This document shows, piece by piece, positions 57,291 through 64,000 of a stretch of DNA of 64,000 nt. The position numbers and the translations under genes are program-made. This DNA comes from an uncultured Clostridia bacterium. Lineage in GTDB: Bacteria > Bacillota > Clostridia > Christensenellales > Borkfalkiaceae. The stretch spans positions 1 to 64,000 of the forward strand of contig CAKQJE010000014.1 in the NCBI GenBank assembly GCA_934247225.1, written 5' to 3'. Below the pieces are notes generated by a model. That model did no database searches, had not been told where the DNA came from, and worked only from the letters and a program-made list of their open reading frames with translations. The first letter of the stretch is position 1, and each line of letters starts with the position of its first letter.

Positions 57291-58886
57291 TTATTTTGCG
57301 TATTCTACGCAACGCCATTCCCTGATAACGTTGACTTTAATCTGACCCGGATATTCAAGCTCGCTTTCGATCTTTTTAGCGATATCTTTTGCGAGGAACA
57401 TAGCCTGATTATCGTCGATTTGCTCGGGTTTGACCATAACTCTGACTTCCCTGCCCGCCTGAATGGCAAACGCTTTCTCAACGCCTTTAAAGGACGAGGA
57501 AATTGTTTCGAGTTGTTCGAGCCTCTTGATATAATTCGTACTCGTATCGCGCCTTGCGCCCGGTCTTGCGCCCGAAATAGCGTCGGCAGCCTGTACGAGA
57601 ACGGCTTCGATACATTTCGGCTCTACGTCGCCGTGGTGAGCCTGAATGCAGTTGATGACGTTTTTGTTTTCCTTGTATTTTTTTGCAAGGTCGACGCCGA
57701 TCTGAATATGCGTTCCTTCGATTTCGAAATCGACCGCTTTACCTATATCGTGAAGTAACCCGCCGCGTTTTGCAAGGTTTACGTCTACGCCGAGTTCGGC
57801 AGCCATAAGACCTGCGAGGTGAGCGACTTCGAGCGAATGCTGTAATACGTTTTGTCCGTAACTCGTTCTGAATTTAAGCCTGCCGAGAAGCTTTATAAGC
57901 TCGGGGTGAATACCGAAAAGTCCTACTTCGAACATTGCGGCTTCGCCTGCTTCTTTTATCTGAACGTCAAGTTCTTTTTCTACTGTTTCTTCAATCTTCG
58001 CCGGGTGAATTCTACCGTCGGAAATAAGTTTTTCAAGCGATAATCTCGCTACTTCCCTCCTTACCGGATCAAATCCCGAAAGAATAACGACTTCGGGCGT
58101 ATCGTCGATAATAAGTTCGATACCCGTAGCGTTTTCGAGCGCGCGGATATTTCTGCCTTCTCTTCCGATAATTCTCGCTTTCATATCGTCGCTCGGAAGC
58201 GGTACGACCGAAACGGTAATTTCGGATGCGTGGTCTGTGCAACATTTCTGAATCGCAAGGCTTATAATGTCTTTGGCTTTCTTGTCCGCCTCGTCCTTAG
58301 CCTCTTGTTCCATGCTTCTGACCTGCATCGCAACGTCTTTTCTCGTGTCGTCGAGAATCATTTCGGAAAGCTGTTTTTTAGCCTCTTCCTTGGAAAGACC
58401 CGAAATTTCTTCGAGTTTCTGAACAACGCTTTCGTACTGTTGATCGATTTTTTCCTGTTTCGCCTGAATAGAAGCGACTTTCTGGTCAAGATCTTTCTTT
58501 TGCTGTTCGAGTTCTTCTTTTTGTTTTAAAAGACTGTTGTCTCTTTTGTTAAGAAGTTCCTCTTTCTGGTTGAGTCTCTGCTCTGCTTTTTGTAATTCTG
58601 TTTTCTTTTCCCTCGTATCGCGTTCGAAATCGTTACGAAGTTTAATCTCCTGCTCTTTTGCTTCGAGAATAGCCTCTTTTTTTCTTGCCTTACATTCCTG
58701 CTCGGCATCTTCTTTCATTTTCGCTATCACTTGTTCGGCCGTTTCGAGTTTCGCTTTTCTCGCGTTCTCGGAAATCATTCTTCCGAGGAAAAAACCGACT
58801 ACGCCGAAAACGACGACGCACGCCGCAAGGATGCCTATCCATCCTCCGGTCGGCAATAAAAGCAGGGAGTAAATGTAGTAGTTCAT
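57291..58886 (-). CDS. rny: Ribonuclease Y
   Basis: RNase Y, 531 aa, the membrane-anchored endoribonuclease that starts mRNA decay in Firmicutes. An N-terminal transmembrane helix (about 16-37) precedes a long coiled-coil (about 40-205), a KH domain with IIGREGRNIRALE (about 238-250), and an HD domain with LLHDIGKAVD (about 379-388). GGGAGG precedes the ATG on the minus strand. It is transcribed alone. Confidence 0.97.
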   Translation of the reverse strand: MNYYIYSLLLLPTGGWIGILAACVVVFGVVGFFLGRMISENARKAKLETAEQVIAKMKEDAEQECKARKKEAILEAKEQEIKLRNDFERDTREKKTELQKAEQRLNQKEELLNKRDNSLLKQKEELEQQKKDLDQKVASIQAKQEKIDQQYESVVQKLEEISGLSKEEAKKQLSEMILDDTRKDVAMQVRSMEQEAKDEADKKAKDIISLAIQKCCTDHASEITVSVVPLPSDDMKARIIGREGRNIRALENATGIELIIDDTPEVVILSGFDPVRREVARLSLEKLISDGRIHPAKIEETVEKELDVQIKEAGEAAMFEVGLFGIHPELIKLLGRLKFRTSYGQNVLQHSLEVAHLAGLMAAELGVDVNLAKRGGLLHDIGKAVDFEIEGTHIQIGVDLAKKYKENKNVINCIQAHHGDVEPKCIEAVLVQAADAISGARPGARRDTSTNYIKRLEQLETISSSFKGVEKAFAIQAGREVRVMVKPEQIDDNQAMFLAKDIAKKIESELEYPGQIKVNVIREWRCVEYAK

Positions 58887-58963
58887 ACACTACCTCCCGT
58901 GAATTTGTTAAGTAAAAACAAAAATTCTTCAATATATAAGAATTTCGGTAATATACTTATTAT

Positions 58964-58992
58964 ATTGTAAACTATATTTTGCATAAAGTCAA
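58964..58992 (-). promoter_or_regulatory. rny promoter
   Basis: Minus strand: TTGACT (58992-58987), 17-bp spacer, TACAAT (58969-58964). The predicted leader of about 70 nt includes an ATTCTT/AAGAAT hairpin (58923-58942). Confidence 0.75.
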
Positions 58993-59004
58993 TCTATTTA
59001 AAGA

Positions 59005-59053
59005 AAAATAAAAGGCTTATGAGCATTTTTTTTAAAAAAATCTCTCAAAAGCC
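59005..59053 (-). terminator. Terminator of dxs
   Basis: Minus strand: GGCTTTTGAG (59053-59044) / CTCATAAGCC (59023-59014) with one mismatch and an AT-rich loop, then TTTTATTTTT. Confidence 0.75.
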
Positions 59054-59068
59054 ACGATATTTTGTGTA

Positions 59069-60874
59069 TTAAATAAATTTCGATACAATATTTTCGGGTG
59101 TCAGCCCGGCATCCCTTAACTGAGACGAGGTTTCGGCGTGTCTGACGAATTTATCGGGAAAAGCTATTACGGATAAATCTGCGTGAATTTTTTTAGCAGA
59201 AAAATACTCGGAAACCGAGCTTCCGAAACCTCCCGCGACAACGTTTTCTTCGATTGTAATAACGTTTTTACCTTCGAGTTTATTCAAAAACGCTTCGTCC
59301 AAAGGTTTCACGCTTCTGCAATTTACCACCGTAACGTTCTTTTCCGTGTTATTTGCCGCCTGTTCGGCGATTTTCAAAGCTCTCGAACCGACGCAAAGCA
59401 AAACGTTTTTTTCGGGATTGTCACGCGCCGACGGATCCGAAAACTCCCATAAAGATTCGGAAATCGGCGTATGGAACCCGAAATCGGGATTAAATCCGTT
59501 AGGAAATCTTATTGCGCAAGGTGCGGAAAGTTCGAGACAATATGAAAATACGTCTTTAAGCTCCGTAACGTCTTTAACCGCAAAAACATACATATTCGGA
59601 AGCATTCCGAGATATGACAAATCGAAAAGTCCGTTGTGGGTCACGCCGTCGTTTCCGACCGCTCCCGCTCTGTCGACCATAAAAATAACGGGAAGATTCT
59701 GAATGCAGACGTCCTGCATGATCTGATCGTAAGCGCGCTGTAAAAACGTCGAATAAACGCAGACTACGGGTCTTAGTCCGCCCGCGGCTTGCCCGGCGGC
59801 AAACGTGACGGCATGTTCTTCCGCTATGCCGACGTCGAAAAATCTGTCGGGAAATTTTTCCGCAAAAGAATTTAATCCCGTTCCGTCTTTCATAGCTGCG
59901 CAAATCGCTGTAATTTTCTCGTTTTTTGCTGCTTTTTCTGAAATGATTTCACCGACGGCTTTTGAAAAAGTACACTCGCTTCTGGCAAAATTTTTGCCTA
60001 CGCCGTGATAAATTTCGGCATTGTTTTCGGCGTCCGTGAGACCTTTTCCTTTAACCGTTCTCAAATGGAGAATTACTCCCCTGTCCGAATTTTTAACGTT
60101 TTCGAGAATTCTCACGAGTTCCCCGATCTTATTTCCGTTGAAAATTCCGACGTATTTGAAACCGAGCGAATCGACTATCGACAAACCGTTTATGCTTCTT
60201 TTTACAAAACGCTTAAAACGTTTCAATCCTTTTCCGATAAAACTTTTTCCTATTGTTTTTTCAAAAAAAGCCATAAATTTTCCGTACGACTTTTTAGTCG
60301 TAACGGTTGACATTATTTTGTAAAATCCGTTATTGTTTTTAGAAATGGACATTCCGTTATCGTTAAGGATTATTATAAATTTTTTAGGTTTTTTTTCGTT
60401 TGCGGTTATCGCTTCGAGGTTCTCGCCGTTAAAAAGCGACGCGTCGCCAACAAGATCGATAACGTAATAATCGTCTTTTAGCGCGTCTCTCGCCGCACAG
60501 TAACCGAGACTTGCGGATATCGAATTTCCCGCGTGACCGGCTCCGAAAGCGTCGAAATCGCTTTCGGACGGGTCGGGAAACCCGCTTAATCCGCCCTCTT
60601 TTCTGATCGTATCGAATCGGTCGTCTCTTCCGCTCAGTATTTTGTGAGCGTAACACTGATGTCCGACGTCAAAAATCAATTTGTCTTTCGGAAAATCGAA
60701 GCAATAATAAAGCGCGACGATTATCTCGGCAACGCCGAGATTCGAAGCAAGATGACCTCCGTTTTTATTTACGGTTTCGACAATTCTCCCCCTGATTTCG
60801 TCCGATAACGTTTCAAGTTGCCCGATATTCAGTTTTTTCACGTCCTCAGGCGACGTTATGTTTTCGAGTATCAT
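59069..60874 (-). CDS. dxs: 1-deoxy-D-xylulose-5-phosphate synthase (divergent)
   Basis: DXS, 601 aa (usual 620-640), a thiamine-diphosphate enzyme joining pyruvate and glyceraldehyde-3-phosphate at the start of the MEP isoprenoid pathway. Motifs: GHAGNSISASLGYCAA, catalytic Glu in DVGIAEEHAV, and the C-terminal transketolase domain. The TPP motif GDG reads GDA (143-145) and the following residues SLFNGENLEAI differ from the common ALTGGMAYEAL, although Asp144 and Asn171/Asn173 remain. It lies last in a minus-strand group after pepT, not in its usual place beside ispA. Confidence 0.9.
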   Translation of the reverse strand: MILENITSPEDVKKLNIGQLETLSDEIRGRIVETVNKNGGHLASNLGVAEIIVALYYCFDFPKDKLIFDVGHQCYAHKILSGRDDRFDTIRKEGGLSGFPDPSESDFDAFGAGHAGNSISASLGYCAARDALKDDYYVIDLVGDASLFNGENLEAITANEKKPKKFIIILNDNGMSISKNNNGFYKIMSTVTTKKSYGKFMAFFEKTIGKSFIGKGLKRFKRFVKRSINGLSIVDSLGFKYVGIFNGNKIGELVRILENVKNSDRGVILHLRTVKGKGLTDAENNAEIYHGVGKNFARSECTFSKAVGEIISEKAAKNEKITAICAAMKDGTGLNSFAEKFPDRFFDVGIAEEHAVTFAAGQAAGGLRPVVCVYSTFLQRAYDQIMQDVCIQNLPVIFMVDRAGAVGNDGVTHNGLFDLSYLGMLPNMYVFAVKDVTELKDVFSYCLELSAPCAIRFPNGFNPDFGFHTPISESLWEFSDPSARDNPEKNVLLCVGSRALKIAEQAANNTEKNVTVVNCRSVKPLDEAFLNKLEGKNVITIEENVVAGGFGSSVSEYFSAKKIHADLSVIAFPDKFVRHAETSSQLRDAGLTPENIVSKFI

Positions 60875-60896
60875 ACAAACTTAAATCGTAATTCTT

Positions 60897-62105
60897 TTAA
60901 AAATCAGCGTAAATATCTACGATTTTAAGAATTACTTCAACCATTTTTTCAAGCGAGTCGGAAGGAATGAATTCTCTTCTTCCATGGAAATTAAGTCCGC
61001 CCGTAGAAAGGTTCGGGCAAGGAAGTCCCTCAAAGGAAAGTCTTGCGCCGTCCGTTCCTCCTCTTATCGGGATGATTTTCGGCGTAATTCCGCATTCCGT
61101 CATAGCTTTTTCGGCATTTTCGATAAGATGGAAATTCTTTTTTATAATTTCGGACATATTATAATAGCTGTCCTTAATTTCCGCGGCAAACGTTCCTTTT
61201 CCGTATTTTTCGTTAAGAAAATCGACAACAGAAGCGAAAAACGCTTTTTTATCCGAGAACTTTTGCATATCGTGATCGCGGATAATATACTTCGCGACTA
61301 AGCTTTCGACTCCTCCCGAAATCTCGTCCGCCATATAAAAACCTTCGTAATTTTCGGTGTTTACGGGGCGCATGTTTTCGGGAAGCATAGAATGAAATTC
61401 AGCGAAAAGATCTATCGCGTTTTTCATCTTGTTTTTCGCGCTTCCTGGATGAATACTCGTTCCGTTTACGGTTAAAGTCGCCGAAGCGGCATTGAAGTTT
61501 TCGTATTCTATCTCGCCGAGTTCTCCTCCGTCCACCGTATAGCCGAAGTCCGCACCGAATTTTTTAACGTTGAATAAATCCGTTCCGCGCCCTATTTCTT
61601 CGTCGGGTGTAAACGCTATGAGAATATCGCCGTGCGGCAAGTTTTTATCGGTCAGAAGAATTTCCGCGGCAGTCATAATCTCCGCAACGCCCGCCTTATC
61701 GTCCGCACCCAAAAGCGTATTGCCGTCGGTAACGATAAGTTTTTTGCCGATATAAGAAGCAAGCTCGGGCGTATCGTCAAGCGAAATAGTCGTTCCGTTT
61801 TCCAAAACGACCTCTTTTCCGTTGCAAATTATTTCTTTCGGATTAACGCTTTTCCCGCTTACCGCAGGCGAAGTGTCTACGTGAGAGATAAAACAAAGCT
61901 TTTTCAGCCCTTTTTTGTTAGCGGGAATCAACGCCGTAACGTATCCGTTCTCGTCCTGCTCCGCTTTCGCCCCCATTAAAGAAAGCTCGGCGCATAAATC
62001 TTTCAATAAGACGGTCTGACCGGGCGTACTCGGACACGTTGCCGAGTACTCGTCCGACGTTGTTTCGTATTTTACGTATTTTAAAAATCTTTCTTTCGCG
62101 TTCAT
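60897..62105 (-). CDS. pepT: Peptidase T (tripeptidase)
   Basis: M20B-family zinc aminotripeptidase, 402 aa. Metal-site sequences are FISHVDTSPAVSG (first His near residue 76), LGADDKAGVAEI (bridging Asp), FTPDEEIGRG (catalytic Glu), and RGGTDGARLSFEG near the end. It cleaves the N-terminal residue from tripeptides in the cytoplasm. It overlaps the upstream HD gene by 4 bp and is part of the peptidase operon 63981-59069. Confidence 0.96.
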   Translation of the reverse strand: MNAKERFLKYVKYETTSDEYSATCPSTPGQTVLLKDLCAELSLMGAKAEQDENGYVTALIPANKKGLKKLCFISHVDTSPAVSGKSVNPKEIICNGKEVVLENGTTISLDDTPELASYIGKKLIVTDGNTLLGADDKAGVAEIMTAAEILLTDKNLPHGDILIAFTPDEEIGRGTDLFNVKKFGADFGYTVDGGELGEIEYENFNAASATLTVNGTSIHPGSAKNKMKNAIDLFAEFHSMLPENMRPVNTENYEGFYMADEISGGVESLVAKYIIRDHDMQKFSDKKAFFASVVDFLNEKYGKGTFAAEIKDSYYNMSEIIKKNFHLIENAEKAMTECGITPKIIPIRGGTDGARLSFEGLPCPNLSTGGLNFHGRREFIPSDSLEKMVEVILKIVDIYADF

Positions 62106-62581
62106 ACCAAATTCTTATTCTTCTCCGAAAAAATTTCCGCCATAGAACACTTTCTGTCCATCATAATCAGTATCCACGCTTCCCTGCATTTCGGAAAATG
62201 CAAGGGATTAAGCGGAAACATATGACTTTCTATGATATTCTTTTCTTTTGCGGTAAGCCCGTAATCCTTATCTGCGTTTTTTGCCGCGGTAAGCGCGTGC
62301 TTGAACCCGTGAAAAGTGAATTTCGGCGTAAGGTGCCAATCGTAAAGATAATAGTCGTGCAAAAGCGCGGCTTTTATAAGCGATTTAAGATCGCAATCTA
62401 TTTGTTTTTCGACGGCGTACTTATAACACTCTTTTGCGACGCTTACGCTGTGATCGAAAGTCGAAACGTCGGAATGCGCGATATAATTTTTCATCGATAA
62501 GTACTTATCCGTAAAACAAATCTCTTTATACAGCTCCTCAAAAAGGGAGTAATCTATAAATAATTCTTTGTTATTTCTCAT
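62102..62581 (-). CDS. HD-domain protein
   Basis: A 159-aa HD-superfamily hydrolase. Metal ligands are His43 or so (FDHSVSVA), the His-Asp pair in LLHDYYLYDW, His in FHGFKHA and the ESHMFPL His. The HDYYLYDW pattern is common in a small Clostridia family of unknown substrate. It overlaps the M18 gene and pepT by 4 bp each, so it is translationally coupled between two peptidases; the functional link is unclear. Confidence 0.8.
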   Translation of the reverse strand: MRNNKELFIDYSLFEELYKEICFTDKYLSMKNYIAHSDVSTFDHSVSVAKECYKYAVEKQIDCDLKSLIKAALLHDYYLYDWHLTPKFTFHGFKHALTAAKNADKDYGLTAKEKNIIESHMFPLNPLHFPKCREAWILIMMDRKCSMAEIFSEKNKNLV

Positions 62582-63981
62582 TTTATGAACGCCGCGAACG
62601 CCTCGTATGTGCTGTAGAGGTCGCCCTTGGAGATCACTTCATAAGGAGCGTGCATGGAAATAACGGGAACTCCGATATCTATCGTGTCGATATTGAGTTT
62701 CGCAAGGTATTTGGCTACCGTTCCGCCACCGCCGGCGTCGACTTTACCGAGTTCGGCAGTCTGCCAGATTATACCGTTATCGTCAAAAATCTTTCTGATT
62801 TTCCCGCAAAGTTCGGCACTTGCGTCGCTCGAACCGCCTTTTCCGCCCGAACCCGTAAATTTACAAATAGAAGTTCCGTAAGAAACAAGGCTCGAATTTC
62901 TCTTTTCGTAAACGCCTGCGTAGTTGGGATCGAATCCTGCGGTTACGTCCGCCGAAAGACATACGCTGTTAGCTCTGACAAGCGCGGAAGGCTGATTTTC
63001 GGAAGCGGCGATAAGGTCGATTATATCTTCGTAAACCTTGCACTGCATACCGGTAGTTCCTTCGCTGCCTATTTCTTCTTTATCGGCGAGAACGACCAGA
63101 ACGGTGTGTTTTTCGTCCTCTGTATCGAGAAGCGAAGTAAGCGCGGGATAGGAACAAACTCTGTCGTCGTGACCATACGCGCCGATGAGCGCCCTGTCAA
63201 AACCGATATCACGGGCTTTAAATGCGGGAACAACGCAAAGTTCCGCACTTAAAAAGTCGCTTTCAACCATTCCGTAATCGTCGTGAAGATGTTTTAAAAC
63301 ATTGAGTTTGATGGCGTCTTTAACGTCATCGTCCTTAAACGGAATACCGCCGACGAGAACGTTTAAAGTTTCGCCGTCGATCGCCTGAGAAAGCGGTTTG
63401 GAATTCTGCTCTCTCGAAAGGTGCGGAAGAAGGTCGTTGATATAAAATACGGGATCGTTTTCCGCTTCGCCGATAGCGATATCGACGGATTTCCCGTTCT
63501 TTAAAACAACCGTTCCGTGAAGAGCGAGAGGAATAGCCGTCCATTGATATTTTTTGATTCCGCCGTAATAATGCGTTTTGAAGAACGCCATCGAAGCATC
63601 TTCGTATAAAGGATTCTGTTTTAAATCGAGTCTCGGAGAGTCGATATGGGAAGCCATAATTCTGATTCCGTCCTTACCGACGTCTTCCGAACCGATTTTA
63701 AACACCGCAAGACTCTTAAATCTGTTATTGTAGTAATATTTTCCGCCTTTGACGAGCTTATCGCCGAAACGATATTCCTTATACCCCTTAGCTTTGCAAA
63801 GCTCGACAGATGTTTTAACGGCTTCTCTTTCCGTTTTGGAATTGTCTATGTATTTCTTGTATTCTTCGGCATAAGCGAAAGTTTTTTTCAATCTTTCGTC
63901 GTCTGCTTTAAGAAAAAAGTTGTCTTTTTTATATGAAAGTTCTTTTTCGAGTTTTATCCCTTCGGATTTCTTTTTGTCCAT
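62578..63981 (-). CDS. M18 family aminopeptidase (aspartyl aminopeptidase-like)
   Basis: M18 zinc aminopeptidase, 467 aa, forming dodecameric tetrahedral particles in known members. Metal-site sequences are ASHIDSPRLDLK (first His near residue 111), DKEEIGSEGTTGM (catalytic Glu), SADVTAGFDPNYA and SMHAPYEVISKGD (last His). It removes N-terminal acidic or other residues from peptides. AAGGAGAG precedes the ATG on the minus strand (63982-64000). It heads the operon M18-HD-pepT-dxs; its promoter lies outside the window. Confidence 0.94.
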   Translation of the reverse strand: MDKKKSEGIKLEKELSYKKDNFFLKADDERLKKTFAYAEEYKKYIDNSKTEREAVKTSVELCKAKGYKEYRFGDKLVKGGKYYYNNRFKSLAVFKIGSEDVGKDGIRIMASHIDSPRLDLKQNPLYEDASMAFFKTHYYGGIKKYQWTAIPLALHGTVVLKNGKSVDIAIGEAENDPVFYINDLLPHLSREQNSKPLSQAIDGETLNVLVGGIPFKDDDVKDAIKLNVLKHLHDDYGMVESDFLSAELCVVPAFKARDIGFDRALIGAYGHDDRVCSYPALTSLLDTEDEKHTVLVVLADKEEIGSEGTTGMQCKVYEDIIDLIAASENQPSALVRANSVCLSADVTAGFDPNYAGVYEKRNSSLVSYGTSICKFTGSGGKGGSSDASAELCGKIRKIFDDNGIIWQTAELGKVDAGGGGTVAKYLAKLNIDTIDIGVPVISMHAPYEVISKGDLYSTYEAFAAFIK

Positions 63982-64000
63982 AAGTCTCTCCTTATTTATT

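Noticed and set aside
1..64000. CRISPR arrays, defence islands, biosynthetic gene clusters or riboswitches.
   Set aside because: No regularly spaced repeats and no such gene families were seen; intergenic gaps are too short for most riboswitches and none showed a recognisable core.

Overview
The window reads as chromosomal backbone of a spore-forming, low-to-moderate-GC Firmicute, most likely an uncultured anaerobic Clostridia lineage. The reasons are sporulation genes in several places (spoVAD-spoVAE, yunB, ytfI-ytfJ, spoIIAA-spoIIAB-sigF, the whole spoIIIAA-AH operon, spoIVB, a spoIIM-like gene, two D-Ala-D-Ala carboxypeptidases), Firmicutes-type lexA, scpA-scpB, RNase Y and mutS2, and a rubrerythrin that fits an anaerobe. 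Genes are densely packed, often with 1-22 bp overlaps. No gene-free stretch exceeds about 300 bp. I see no insertion sequence, prophage, CRISPR array or rRNA; there is one tRNA (Pro, CGG).

Layout. 1-2734: lactaldehyde reductase (fucO), a hexapeptide acetyltransferase and an HD protein. 2850-4907: spoVAD, spoVAE, yunB. 4981-9500: a U32 protein and mutS2. 9562-12403: a small membrane protein, a cysteine desulfurase and thiI (tRNA thiolation). 12452-14665 (minus): class A PBP. 14736-21612: miaB-mutS-mutL-miaA (tRNA A37 modification plus mismatch repair). 21661-23652: DnaQ-type exonuclease and lexA (minus), with a Cys-rich miniprotein diverging. 23762-29680: M50 protease, scpA, scpB, ytfI, ytfJ, D-Ala-D-Ala carboxypeptidase, rluB and a coiled-coil protein. 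29804-34546: S51 peptidase, two-component system, membrane protein, lgt. 34682-37842: tRNA-Pro, rubrerythrin, spoIIA operon, trmB. 37955-51967: spoIIIA operon, asp23, nusB-folD-ispA-tlyA-nadK-argR-recN, spoIVB, spoIIM-like gene, second carboxypeptidase. 52017-54303 (minus): hflX and a tyrosine recombinase. 54527-56449: PadR-type HTH fused to a membrane domain. 56501-63981 (minus): YgjP-like metalloprotein, RNase Y, dxs, pepT, HD protein, M18 aminopeptidase.

The spoIIIA-to-spoIVB order follows Bacillus subtilis closely. However, accBC, xseA-xseB, dxs and spo0A are absent from their usual places; dxs is about 14 kb downstream on the other strand, and the others are not in the window.

The most interesting pattern is in gene starts. 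Several genes without a Shine-Dalgarno sequence have a good promoter whose -10 box ends 5-7 nt before the start codon, so transcription should begin on or next to the start codon (leaderless mRNA). It occurs with sigma-A-like promoters (miaB, M50 protease, S51 peptidase, trmB, probably the U32 gene) and with sporulation-type promoters (class A PBP, ytfI, spoVAD, yunB). Other points: a membrane-anchored PadR regulator with a palindrome in its promoter, a sigma-E-like -10 box inside a terminator stem, and altered catalytic motifs in MutS2, MutL, TrmB and Dxs. All promoter calls are by eye and were not scored statistically.
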